Part shown: positions 39,009 through 46,911 of the stretch, piece by piece | Numbering within the stretch: position 1 is the first letter of the stretch | Layout of the letters: each line of letters starts with the position of its first letter | DNA from: Streptosporangium amethystogenes | GTDB taxonomy: Bacteria; Actinomycetota; Actinomycetes; Streptosporangiales; Streptosporangiaceae | Length of the DNA: 51,020 nucleotides | Direction of reading: 5' to 3' | Assembly: GCF_000721075.1 (NCBI RefSeq) | Contig: NZ_JOEQ01000044.1 | Span: 1 to 51,020, forward strand | The notes under the pieces: generated by a model | Database searches by the model: none | What the model was told of the DNA's origin: nothing | What the model saw: only the letters and a program-made list of their open reading frames with translations | Made by a program: the position numbers and the translations under genes

Positions 39009-39510
39009 TCCCAATCACTCCTTCCATCGATTCCGGGCCGATCGCCGAGCGGAGCTTCGCGAGTGCCTTTGACGCCTGGCTTTTCACGGTGCCGGTCGAG
39101 CAGCCGAGGATCTCCGCGGTCTGCGTCTCGCTGAGGTCCTCCCAGTACCGCAGGACGATCACCGCACGCTGCCGGGGAGGCAGTGCGCGCAGGATGTCCA
39201 TGAGCACGTGACGCAGGTCGACGTCGGTCTCCCTCCCCGACGGTTCGGGCGGGGTGTGCATCGGGATGATCCGCAGGATCGCCCGGCGCCGGGCCCGGCT
39301 GATGGAGGTGTTGACGATGACGCGGCGGAGATAGGGCTCGGGGTTGTCGTAGCGCACCCGGTCCCAGTTCCGGTAGGTGCGCTCCAGCGCAGTCTGCAGC
39401 AGGTCTTCCGCCTCCCTCTCGTCGCCGCACGCGAGGTAGGCGACCCGCAGCAGGCTCGTGCCACGGGCGGCCACGAACGCGGCGAATCCGTCGTCCTCGG
39501 CACCGCTCAT
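38995..39510 (-). CDS. SigE-family ECF RNA polymerase sigma factor
   Basis: The 171-aa product has region 2 (FVAARGTSLLRVAYLACGD, EAEDLLQTALERTYRNW) and region 4 (LPPRQRAVIVLRYWEDLSE, GTVKSQASKALAKLR), which contact the -10 and -35 elements. The ATG at 39510 sits in an ATGA overlap with an upstream 7-codon frame. The promoter is a near copy of that of the divergent CU044_5270 gene, so the factor probably drives both. Confidence 0.87.
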   Translation of the reverse strand: MSGAEDDGFAAFVAARGTSLLRVAYLACGDEREAEDLLQTALERTYRNWDRVRYDNPEPYLRRVIVNTSISRARRRAILRIIPMHTPPEPSGRETDVDLRHVLMDILRALPPRQRAVIVLRYWEDLSETQTAEILGCSTGTVKSQASKALAKLRSAIGPESMEGVIGNVHA

Positions 39511-39530
39511 AGCTGTTCGTCCAATTTCAT
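39507..39530 (-). CDS. Seven-codon leader peptide MKLDEQL before the sigma gene
   Basis: An ATG at 39530 lies 7 nt after the predicted -10 element and opens a frame whose TGA overlaps the sigma-factor ATG (ATGA). If transcription starts at or next to this ATG, translation of the mini-frame would feed ribosomes to the sigma start, which itself has only a weak ribosome-binding site. This is inference from spacing. Confidence 0.35.
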   Translation of the reverse strand: MKLDEQL

Positions 39531-39567
39531 GCCCCCTAATACGCCCGGCCCGGGCTGGGCGTTGCCC
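39528..39567 (-). promoter_or_regulatory. ECF-type promoter of the sigma factor gene
   Basis: On the minus strand GGGCAAC (39567-39561), a 17-bp spacer, and CGTATTA (39543-39537) precede an ATG by 6 nt. The same -35, spacing and -10 recur on the plus strand at 39660-39690. Confidence 0.65.
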
Positions 39568-39659
39568 ACATTCGCGAACTTCCCTAAATTCGGTCAAATC
39601 TATGAATTCATAACAAAGATGACGAAAACCTAATGCTGCTCAAATCAAACACCGTACGC

Positions 39660-39699
39660 GGGCAACCCCCCAGGTGGTCCGGGCGTATTAGGGGGCATG
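39660..39699 (+). promoter_or_regulatory. ECF-type promoter of the CU044_5270 gene
   Basis: GGGCAAC (39660-39666), 17 bp, CGTATTA (39684-39690), then GGGGGC and ATG. From 39679 to 39699 it is a perfect 21-bp inverted copy of 39528-39548. The start codon lies where transcription should begin, implying a leaderless mRNA. Confidence 0.65.
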
Positions 39700-40674
39700 G
39701 AATCGGACGCCTGGAGAAAGCAGATGAAGTTCGCGACCACCCCGATCCGGCCGCTGACCGCGATCGGAGTCGGCCTGGCCGCGGTGGGCGTCATCGCCCT
39801 GTCGGGACCGCCGAGCACGCCGGACCTGCGGCTCGCAGCCGCGACCGGGGCGGTGACGGCTCCGGCGCAGGGTGCCTACTGGCATACCAGAACGCTGTTT
39901 AAGATCACCCATCCCCGGCAGCTCGGGAGCGGTTCCAACCGCTACTGGGTGGAGGAGCAGAACATCTCTGAGAGTTGGACCTCGCCCGACGGCAGGAGCT
40001 GGTTCGGTTTCCGGAAGCTGGGGACACGTCCGAAGAGCGCGGCCGACGAGAAGGCATGGCGCCGTGACGGTTCCCCGACCCGGTGGAGCCGCACGGCGGA
40101 AGGCACGACCGTGTCCCTGTCCACCACGCCGAACAAGGGCCGCGTCGTCCTCACGAAGGGCCCTGCCTCGTTCCCCGTGGCCGGGCAGCAACTGTCGTAT
40201 GAGGAGCTCCAGAGGCTGCCCGCGGACCCCACCGGTTTGAAGAACTGGATCGAGAAGGCGGTACGGGTCCCGAAGGCGGAACCGGACGCGGAGATTCCCG
40301 AGGACGCCGTTGACGGCCAGGTGACGGGGACGCTGACCATGCTGCTGCACGAGGTTCCGGTCCCGAAGGAGGTCCGCGTGGCGGCGTATCGGGCGCTGCC
40401 GACGATGCCCGGTGTCCGTTCCCTGGGGAAGGTCAAGGACGCCCTGGGCAGGACCGGCGAGGGATTCTCCATCGACCACCGGCAGGCTCGCCAGAAGAAC
40501 CTCAAAGTCGTGGCCAAGACCGACGTGATCATCGACACCGACGCGATGTCACTGCTGGCCGAAAACCTGAAGAGCACGCGCAACGGCAAGCCGTTCCTGA
40601 ACAAGACCTGGACCCGGACCATGCTCCAGGTCGGCTGGACCGACGACAAGCCGTCGGTCCCCGCTCTTCCTTGA
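39697..40674 (+). CDS. CU044_5270-type exported protein
   Basis: The 325-aa product has an N-terminal hydrophobic segment (AIGVGLAAVGVIALSGPPS). A domain rich in Trp/Ser strands follows (GAYWHTRTLFKITHP, RYWVEEQNISESWTSPDG) that I associate with the CU044_5270 family, often encoded beside SigE-family sigma genes. It is likely exported and anchored. The function is unknown. The ATG at 39697 is joined directly to the promoter; an ATG at 39724 after GGAGAAAGC is an alternative start. Confidence 0.7.
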   Translation: MESDAWRKQMKFATTPIRPLTAIGVGLAAVGVIALSGPPSTPDLRLAAATGAVTAPAQGAYWHTRTLFKITHPRQLGSGSNRYWVEEQNISESWTSPDGRSWFGFRKLGTRPKSAADEKAWRRDGSPTRWSRTAEGTTVSLSTTPNKGRVVLTKGPASFPVAGQQLSYEELQRLPADPTGLKNWIEKAVRVPKAEPDAEIPEDAVDGQVTGTLTMLLHEVPVPKEVRVAAYRALPTMPGVRSLGKVKDALGRTGEGFSIDHRQARQKNLKVVAKTDVIIDTDAMSLLAENLKSTRNGKPFLNKTWTRTMLQVGWTDDKPSVPALP

Positions 40675-40780
40675 CCACCGATTCACGCTCTCCCATCAAG
40701 GAGCATTCGCAATCCCGGGGCCGGGGAGGCCCCGTGATCGCGTCTTGGGACGAGCTCATCACTCGAACGGGGACTTTCAC

Positions 40781-42067
40781 ATGACGGGGAAGATTCACAG
40801 GCTGATCAGGAACGCGGCCCTGTGGTCACTGAGAAGACTCAACCAGAGACGGGCACGGCGGGCGCCCGCGCCCGACACGAGCACGGTCCGGATCCTGTTG
40901 CACCACGCCCACGGGATGGGCGGCACCATCCGGACCGTGCTGAACCTCGCGGAGTACCTGGCGCGGGAGCGGGACGTGGAGATCGTCAGCGTCGTCCGTG
41001 CGGCCGAGGAACCGTTCTTCCCGATCCCGCCGGGCGTGCGGGTGTCGTTCCTGGACGACAGGATCGGACCGCGCGGCCTGGCCGCCCGGCTGCTCTCGCG
41101 CTTTCCCAGCCGGCTGGTTCCCCGGCAGGAGAACATCCATCACGCCGTCACACTCTGGACCGACCTGCGGCTGGTCCGCTTCCTGCGTTCCATCCGCGGT
41201 GGCGTGGTGATCGCCACCCGCCCGGCGTACACCCTGACCACCGCGCTGTTCGCACCGCCCGGCGTCATCACCGTCGGCCAGGAGCACGTCACCCTGCAGA
41301 CCCACCAGCCCGAGATGCGACGACTCATCAAAAGGCGGTACGGCAGGTTCGACGCGTTCGTCACCCTCACCGAGGCCGACCGGAGGCAGTACGCCACGTT
41401 GCTGAGAGCCGACGCCCCCCGGCGGCTGGTGCACATCCCCAACGCCGTCCCGCCACTGGCCGGAGACATCTCCGGGCTGAGGGAGAAGACGGTGATCGCC
41501 ATCGGCAGAGTGGTTCACGCCAAGGGATTCGACCGCCTGGTCAGAGCCTGGAAACAGGTCGCGGAGGCGCACCCGGACTGGACCCTGCGCATCTACGGCG
41601 GCGGCACCCCGGATCGGGAGGAGCGACTGCGTACGCGGATCGAGGAGGCCGGCCTGTCCGAGAAGGTCCTCCTGATGGGCAGCAGCCGGCAGATCGGCGA
41701 GGAACTCGCCAAGGCCTCGATCTACGTGGTCAGCTCCCGGTACGAGGGCTTCGGCATGACCATCCTGGAGGCGATGAGCAAGGGCGTGCCCGTGGTCAGC
41801 TTCGACTGCCCGCACGGTCCCCGCGAGATCATCACCCACGAGCACGACGGCCTGCTGATCCGCTCCAACAGAGCCGCCGCGCTCGCCGAGGGCGTCTGCC
41901 GCCTGATCGAGGACGAGGAACTGCGGCTGAGCCTCGGCGGCAACGCGCTGCGCACCGCCTCCCGCTACGACCTCGACACCGTCGGCGCCCAATGGGACGC
42001 CCTCTTCGCGGACCTGGGCAGAGACCCCCGTCTCCAACCCTGTTCCCTGGGCACCTCGACGTGGTGA
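40781..42067 (+). CDS. GT4-family glycosyltransferase
   Basis: The 428-aa product has the GT-B fold. The N-terminal half has ILLHHAHGMGGTIRTVLNLA (acceptor-side glycine loop). The C-terminal half has VIAIGRVVHAKGFDRLVRAW and the donor-site motif SRYEGFGMTILEAMSKGVPV with the E-x7-E pair. It transfers a sugar from a nucleotide sugar to an unidentified acceptor, perhaps a cell-surface polymer. It follows the CU044_5270 gene by 107 nt and may be expressed separately. Confidence 0.83.
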   Translation: MTGKIHRLIRNAALWSLRRLNQRRARRAPAPDTSTVRILLHHAHGMGGTIRTVLNLAEYLARERDVEIVSVVRAAEEPFFPIPPGVRVSFLDDRIGPRGLAARLLSRFPSRLVPRQENIHHAVTLWTDLRLVRFLRSIRGGVVIATRPAYTLTTALFAPPGVITVGQEHVTLQTHQPEMRRLIKRRYGRFDAFVTLTEADRRQYATLLRADAPRRLVHIPNAVPPLAGDISGLREKTVIAIGRVVHAKGFDRLVRAWKQVAEAHPDWTLRIYGGGTPDREERLRTRIEEAGLSEKVLLMGSSRQIGEELAKASIYVVSSRYEGFGMTILEAMSKGVPVVSFDCPHGPREIITHEHDGLLIRSNRAAALAEGVCRLIEDEELRLSLGGNALRTASRYDLDTVGAQWDALFADLGRDPRLQPCSLGTSTW

Positions 42068-42077
42068 CGACCCGGGT

Positions 42078-42198
42078 TCACGACGGCGAGATCGGCGCCG
42101 CGGTCAGCGCCTCCGGCCCCCGTCCCGACCCGCACCGGTCACGAGCGCCGAGGCCGGTGAACATCAACCAGCGTCTGGGGCACGCCGGACGAGCCTGA
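42078..42198 (+). pseudogene. Remnant of an IclR gene 3' end
   Basis: The frame reads [14 protein letters not shown] and QRLGHAGRA and stops, collinear with the end of the intact IclR gene ([23 protein letters not shown]), with an altered middle. About 120 bases remain. The FdhF-like gene on the other strand ends inside this remnant. It suggests that the 38083-42077 block sits between a duplicated IclR tail. Confidence 0.6.
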
Positions 42199-44452
42199 CC
42201 ACGACGCTTTTGGAGGTGGGGGTGTTGGAGGTGTCCGCGACCGAGTCGAGCGGGACGAGCACGTTGGTCTCCGGGAAGTACGCGGCGCAGCAGCCGCGCG
42301 CGGTCGGATAGGCGACCACCCGGAACGCCTCCGCCCTGCGCTCACCGTCGGGCCACTCGCTGACCAGGTCCACCAGGTCGCCGTCGGCCAAACCCTGCTC
42401 CACCAGGTCGCCGGCGTGCACGAAGACCACCCGGCGGCCGTTGCGAACGCCCCGGTAGCGGTCGTCCATGCCGTAGATCGTGGTGTTGTACTGGTCGTGG
42501 CTGCGAACCGTCTGGAGCAGCAGCCGCCCCGGCGGCACCCGCAGCACCTGTAGGTCGTTGACCGTGAAGTTGGCCTTGCCCGTCGCGGTCGGGAAGCGAC
42601 GCTCGTCGCGGGGCGCGTTGGGCAGCGCGAACCCCCCGGGAGCGCGAACCCGGACGTTGAAGTCGTCGAATCCGGGCACCACCCGGGAGACCCGGTCGCG
42701 GATCGCGTCGTAGTCGGCCGCGAACTCCTGCCACGGCACGTGCGGGTCGTCGCCGAACAGCTCCACGGCCAGCCGGCAGACGATCTCCACCTCGGAGAGC
42801 AGGTCGTCGGAGGCGGGCCGCAGCCTGCCTCGCGAGGCGTGCACCATGCCCATGGAGTCCTCGACCGTGACGAAACGATCGCCGTCGCGTTCGGTGCGCC
42901 CCAGCGTGGGGAGGATGAGCGCCTCGCGCCCGCACACGGCGTGCGAGCGGTTCAGCTTGGTGGAGACCTGCACCGTCAGCCTGGCCCGGCGCATCGCCTC
43001 CTCGGTCGCCGCCGTGTCGGGGGTGGCGGACACGAAGTTGCCGCCCATCGCGATGAAGACCTTCGCCTGCTCGGAGCGGAGCGCCCTGATCGCCTCCACG
43101 GTGTCGAAGCCGTGCTCGCGGGGCGGCTCGAAGCCGAACTCGTCGCGCAGCGCGTCCAGGAACCGGGCCGGCGGCTTCTCGTAGATGCCCATCGTGCGGT
43201 CGCCCTGGACGTTGGAGTGGCCCCTGACCGGGCAGACCCCCGCGCCCGCGCGGCCCACGTTGCCGCGGAGCAGCAGGAAGTTGACGACCTCCCTGATGGT
43301 GGCGACGGAGTTCTTGTGCTGGGTGAGCCCCATCGCCCAGCACACGATCACCGACTTCGCGCCCAGCACCTCCCGTACGGCCTCCTCGATGGCCGGGCGG
43401 TCCAGCCCGGTCGCCTCCTCGACCTCCGTCCAGTCCAGGGAGCGCAGGTCCTCGGCCCAGTCGTCGAAGCCGTGGGTGTGCGTCTCGACGAAGTCGCGGT
43501 CGATCACGGTGCCGGGGGCGGCCTCCTCGGCTTCGAGCAGCAGCAGCGACATCGCCTTGAAGAGCGCGAGGTCACCGTTGAGCCGGATCTGCAGGAACCG
43601 GTCGGACAGCGTCGTACCCTTGCCCACCAGCCCCGACGGCCGCTGCGGGTTCTTGAAGCGGAGCAGTCCGGCCTCGGGCAGCGGGTTGACCGCGACGATC
43701 CGGGCGCCTTCGCGCTTGGCCCGTTCCAACGCCGAGAGCATGCGCGGGTGGTTGGTGCCGGGGTTCTGACCGACCACGAGGATCAGGTCGGCCCGGTACA
43801 GATCCTCCAGCGAGACCGTGCCCTTGCCGATGCCCAGGGTCTCGTTGAGCGCCGAGCCGCTGGACTCGTGACACATGTTGGAGCAGTCGGGCAGGTTGTT
43901 GGTGCCGAACCTGCGCACCAGGAGCTGGTAGGCGAACGCGGCCTCGTTCGAGGTGCGCCCCGAGGTGTAGAAGAGCGCCTCGTCCGGGCTGTCCAGCGCG
44001 CGCAGCTCCCGGGCGATCAGGGAGAAGGCGTCATCCCAGCTCACCGGCACGTAGTGGTCGGAGCCCTCGGGCTTGTGCATCGGCTCGGTGAGCCGCCCCT
44101 GCTGGCCCAGCCAGTATTCGGTGTGCCCGGCCAGGTCGTCGACGGTGTGCCGGGCGAAGAAGTCACGGGTGACCCTGCGGACGGTGGCCTCCTCGGCCAC
44201 CGCCTTCGCGCCGTTCTCACAGAACTCGAACGGGCTGCGGTGCTCGCCCTCGGGCCAGGCGCAGCCCGGACAGTCGAAGCCTTCCTTCTGGTTGACCCCG
44301 GCCAGGGTGAGAAGGGTGCGACCGACGCCCATCTGGGCGTTGGCGGTCAGCAGCGACCGGGTCACCCCCGGTATGCCGGCCGCCCACTCCTTGGGAGGCC
44401 CGATCTCAATGCCGTCCTCGTTGACGTCGTCGCGCGGAGCCTTTCTGGCCAT
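42164..44452 (-). CDS. FdhF/YdeP-family molybdopterin oxidoreductase (formate-dehydrogenase-like)
   Basis: The 762-aa product has the YdeP-type opening GFDCPGCAWPEGEHR. Molybdopterin-binding segments follow (YTSGRTSNEAAFAYQLLVR, CHESSGSALNETLGIGKGTV, LILVVGQNPGTNHPRML, GAGVCPVRGHSNVQGDRTMG), as does a C-terminal dinucleotide domain (LLLQTVRSHDQYNTTIYG). A classical 4Fe-4S CxxCxxxC binding loop is absent, as in this subfamily. In this locus it may oxidise formate derived from demethylation; that link is inference. The gene is 73 nt after the oxygenase. Confidence 0.83.
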   Translation of the reverse strand: MARKAPRDDVNEDGIEIGPPKEWAAGIPGVTRSLLTANAQMGVGRTLLTLAGVNQKEGFDCPGCAWPEGEHRSPFEFCENGAKAVAEEATVRRVTRDFFARHTVDDLAGHTEYWLGQQGRLTEPMHKPEGSDHYVPVSWDDAFSLIARELRALDSPDEALFYTSGRTSNEAAFAYQLLVRRFGTNNLPDCSNMCHESSGSALNETLGIGKGTVSLEDLYRADLILVVGQNPGTNHPRMLSALERAKREGARIVAVNPLPEAGLLRFKNPQRPSGLVGKGTTLSDRFLQIRLNGDLALFKAMSLLLLEAEEAAPGTVIDRDFVETHTHGFDDWAEDLRSLDWTEVEEATGLDRPAIEEAVREVLGAKSVIVCWAMGLTQHKNSVATIREVVNFLLLRGNVGRAGAGVCPVRGHSNVQGDRTMGIYEKPPARFLDALRDEFGFEPPREHGFDTVEAIRALRSEQAKVFIAMGGNFVSATPDTAATEEAMRRARLTVQVSTKLNRSHAVCGREALILPTLGRTERDGDRFVTVEDSMGMVHASRGRLRPASDDLLSEVEIVCRLAVELFGDDPHVPWQEFAADYDAIRDRVSRVVPGFDDFNVRVRAPGGFALPNAPRDERRFPTATGKANFTVNDLQVLRVPPGRLLLQTVRSHDQYNTTIYGMDDRYRGVRNGRRVVFVHAGDLVEQGLADGDLVDLVSEWPDGERRAEAFRVVAYPTARGCCAAYFPETNVLVPLDSVADTSNTPTSKSVVVRLVRRAPDAG

Positions 44453-44525
44453 CCTCGCGCTCCCCTTCCGCTCGCCCTACGTCCCGAAACGGAGGGTTTC
44501 GCACACTATAGGCGTCTTCCCGCCG

Positions 44526-45656
44526 TCAACCGGATCCGGCCCCCAGCCTGTTGATCACCCAGTCATGGAAGGCCCCGATGTGGTGCTCGCTGGGCACCAG
44601 GACTCCACCTTGAGCGTACGCCCGGGAGCTCATCGCGGGCTGGCACCGCTCGCAGGCCGCGAAGTCCTGCTCGTTGACCCGGTGAAAGAGCTCGACGGAC
44701 GGGCCGAGATCGGTGCCCGCGTCCACCACGTCCTTGAGGAAGAGCCAGTCGCACTCCACGATCGTCCGGTCGGCCGCCAGCGGGAACATCCGGTGCCAGA
44801 TCACGTGGTCGGGCACTAGGTTGACGAAGACCTGCGGCTTGATGGTGATCGCGTAGTAGCGGCGGTCCTGCTCCTCGCCGACCCCCGGGATGCGGTCCAC
44901 CCCCGCCGAGCCGTCGACGGTGAACCCCCGGATCTCCTCACCGAACTCCGCCCCGTGCCCGACGAAGGACTGCGCCGCGTAGCCGTCGGCGAACTCCGGC
45001 AGCACCTCGGTGAGCTCGGGGTGGATGGTGGCGCAGTGGTAACACTCCATGAAGTTCTCCACGATGAGCTTCCAGTTGGCCCGCACGTCGTAGACGATCC
45101 GGCGGCCCACCGCCAGGTTGGCGATGTCGTAGCTCTCGATGGCCCGCTCGTCGCCCAGCCGGACCGTCGCCTCACCGATCACGTCCACCTCGAACGACGG
45201 CGGCTCGTCGGCCAGGCAGACCCACACGTACCCCATCCACTCACGCACGGCCACGTTGACCAGCCCGTACTCGACCCGGTCGAGGTCGGGCATCTTCGTC
45301 AGGTTCGGCGCGGCGATCAACTTGCCTTCGAGATCGTAGGTCCAGGCGTGGTACGGGCACTGGAAGGCCCGTTTGACCTCGCCGGACTCCTCGGTACGGA
45401 TCCGGGCGCCGCGGTGGCGGCACACGTTGAGGAAGGCCCGGATCGAGTCGTCCCTGGCCCGGGTGACCAGGACGCTCTCCCGGCCCACCTGAACGGTCCT
45501 GAAGGCCCCCGGCTTTCCCAGGTCGGAGGCACGGGCGACGCAGAACCACATCGACTCGAAGATCCGGGTCTGCTCCAGGGCGAAGATGTTCTCGTCGGTG
45601 TAGTGGCCGCCGGGCAGGGTGGCGATCACGCTAGGCGGCAGGCTTCTCGCGGTCAC
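44526..45656 (-). CDS. gbcA: Rieske oxygenase alpha subunit, glycine-betaine demethylase type
   Basis: The 376-aa product has the Rieske cluster ligands C-x-H (VCRHRGARI) and C-x2-H (FQCPYHAW). The catalytic mononuclear-iron site is NFMECYHCATIHPEL. These and the C-terminal EHHIGAFHDWVINRL match GbcA-like enzymes that remove a methyl group from glycine betaine as formaldehyde. The GTG at 45656 overlaps the stop of the 46-codon reductase relic and follows GAGGAGC; it is preferred to the GTG at 45677. Confidence 0.82.
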   Translation of the reverse strand: MTARSLPPSVIATLPGGHYTDENIFALEQTRIFESMWFCVARASDLGKPGAFRTVQVGRESVLVTRARDDSIRAFLNVCRHRGARIRTEESGEVKRAFQCPYHAWTYDLEGKLIAAPNLTKMPDLDRVEYGLVNVAVREWMGYVWVCLADEPPSFEVDVIGEATVRLGDERAIESYDIANLAVGRRIVYDVRANWKLIVENFMECYHCATIHPELTEVLPEFADGYAAQSFVGHGAEFGEEIRGFTVDGSAGVDRIPGVGEEQDRRYYAITIKPQVFVNLVPDHVIWHRMFPLAADRTIVECDWLFLKDVVDAGTDLGPSVELFHRVNEQDFAACERCQPAMSSRAYAQGGVLVPSEHHIGAFHDWVINRLGAGSG

Positions 45657-45793
45657 GATCGCTCCTCGGTCTGCCACGTCGACGGGTCAGGGCGGCCGTT
45701 CGTGAGGAGGGCGCAGCCCGGCACCGGACCGGCGGTGGACTCCCGCCCGCGCGCCCGCTCCGGCGAGGCTCCCACGACTGTGATCGGCGTCAT
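45653..45793 (-). pseudogene. Collapsed ferredoxin-reductase gene (46-codon relic)
   Basis: The frame starts MTPITVVGAS, the beginning of the FAD-binding beta-alpha-beta unit of ferredoxin reductases, but then runs into unrelated residues and stops at 46 codons where about 400 are expected. It still overlaps the ferredoxin stop (ATGA) and the oxygenase start (GTGA). The simplest reading is a large internal deletion that kept the translational coupling. A genuine small protein cannot be excluded. Confidence 0.5.
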
Positions 45794-46137
45794 ACCGTGC
45801 CCGCGCGGACGCCGGGTGGCAGGTTCGGGGGCTCCTCGGAGGGCACCACGTAGACGGTGTCGTCGGAGACCACCACCCGGTGGGTGCGCAGCGGCAGCTT
45901 GGCAGGGGGACTGCTCGGCCGTCCCGTCCGCAGGTCGAAGCTCGACGCGTGCAGCGGGCACTCGATCTCGCACCCCTCCAGCCACCCGTCGGAGAGCGAG
46001 GCGTCCTGGTGGGTGCAGGTGTCGTCCACGGCGTAGATCTCGCCGTCCTCGGTGTGAAAGACGGCGATGGGCGGGTCGACATCGAGCCGATGGGCCTCAC
46101 CTCGCGGAAGGTTCGCGAGAGGACAGACAGGGATCAT
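45790..46137 (-). CDS. Rieske [2Fe-2S] ferredoxin
   Basis: The 115-aa product has both ligand pairs of a Rieske ferredoxin: CTHQDASLSDG (C-x-H) and CPLHASSFDLRTG (C-x2-H). It should donate electrons to the oxygenase. It is the first gene of the ferredoxin-relic-oxygenase-FdhF operon. No strong ribosome-binding site is seen; a candidate IclR operator lies 35 nt upstream. Confidence 0.88.
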   Translation of the reverse strand: MIPVCPLANLPRGEAHRLDVDPPIAVFHTEDGEIYAVDDTCTHQDASLSDGWLEGCEIECPLHASSFDLRTGRPSSPPAKLPLRTHRVVVSDDTVYVVPSEEPPNLPPGVRAGTV

Positions 46138-46172
46138 CGCAACAAACCCCGGTTTCGTAAAGCAGAACAAGC

Positions 46173-46185
46173 AGCGCTATACGCA
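46173..46185. promoter_or_regulatory. Candidate IclR operator (Rieske operon promoter)
   Basis: AGCGCTATACGCA fits WGCG-N5-CGCA and lies 35 nt before the ferredoxin start. The continuation CAACAGCG also resembles the betA-iclR site. Confidence 0.55.
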
Positions 46186-46263
46186 ACAGCGTGATCCCCG
46201 GAAATCCCGCTGTCAAGGGCCGTCGCAGGCGTCTTCCCCATGGTCACGCACCGGTTTTTACGG

Positions 46264-46467
46264 CTACAGACCGGCAAGGGTGTACAACAGGGCCGCCATG
46301 CTGGTGCCGCTGACGATGTCGTGCTTGTCGATCAATCGGCGGATGTCGGCGAGTGGCACCCACTCGATGCGCTCGGCCTCCCGCCCCTCGGTCGGCGGGC
46401 CGATGTGCGTGGCACCGTCAACATGAAAGTGGATTCCTGATTTCAACACCACGCTACAAGGGCACCG
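46264..46467 (-). pseudogene. Nudix hydrolase, C-terminal fragment
   Basis: The frame ending at 46264 reads GATHIGPPTEGREAERIEWV, DIRRLIDKHDIVSGTSMAAL, the end of a small Nudix hydrolase in which the EAERIEWVP motif follows the Nudix box. The box itself is missing. The fragment abuts the ISAs1 element, and no N-terminal part is recognisable beyond it. Confidence 0.5.
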
Positions 46468-46477
46468 CCTGTTGCCC
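46468..46477 (+). repeat. 10-bp target-site duplication, left copy
   Basis: CCTGTTGCCC directly precedes the left inverted repeat of the ISAs1 element and is identical to the 10 bp after the right repeat. Confidence 0.85.
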
Positions 46478-46610
46478 CAGGGCCCCGGCGTTCCCGGGTT
46501 CTGATGCGGTATGGCGATGTTGAGCGTTTAGCCAGGTGGAGTACGAAAGAGCGCGACTTCTGCTGATCTTTCAGGTCTCGAATCCGAAGATCGTCGCAGG
46601 AGTCGCGCTC

Positions 46611-46905
46611 GTGTCCCCATCTTCCCTGACCAGCTCTCCTCTCGTCCCTGCTCTTGACCAGCTCGCTGACCTGGCGTTGTGGGAAGCCGAGCTGACGGCT
46701 GATCCGGTCATGGTGGAATCGGCGTTGATGCGCCGGTTGGCGGCCGTGCCCGGTCGCCGCTCGGCCTGCGGCTTGCGGCATCCGCTGGTGGTCATCTTGA
46801 CGTTGACCGCATGCGCGACGCTCGTGGTCGGCAGCGACAGCGTCGCGGCGATCCGGCAGTCGGCCGCCCGCACCTCGCAAGCCTGCTGGAACGGCTGGGC
46901 GCCTA
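46611..46905 (+). pseudogene. ISAs1 transposase, N-terminal part
   Basis: From the GTG at 46611 the frame gives the ISAs1 opening (PALDQLADLALWEAELTAD) and GLRHPLVVILTLTACATLVV, the conserved N-terminal DDE-associated segment. After DSVAAIRQSAARTSQ it slips frame (LLERLGAYLDP) and joins intron sequence near 46906. Confidence 0.7.
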
Positions 46906-46911
46906 CCTCGA

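Noticed and set aside
42164..42198. Overlap of the FdhF-like gene with the IclR remnant as a designed antisense arrangement
   Set aside because: The remnant is a decayed 3' end without a start; the overlap is better explained by rearrangement.
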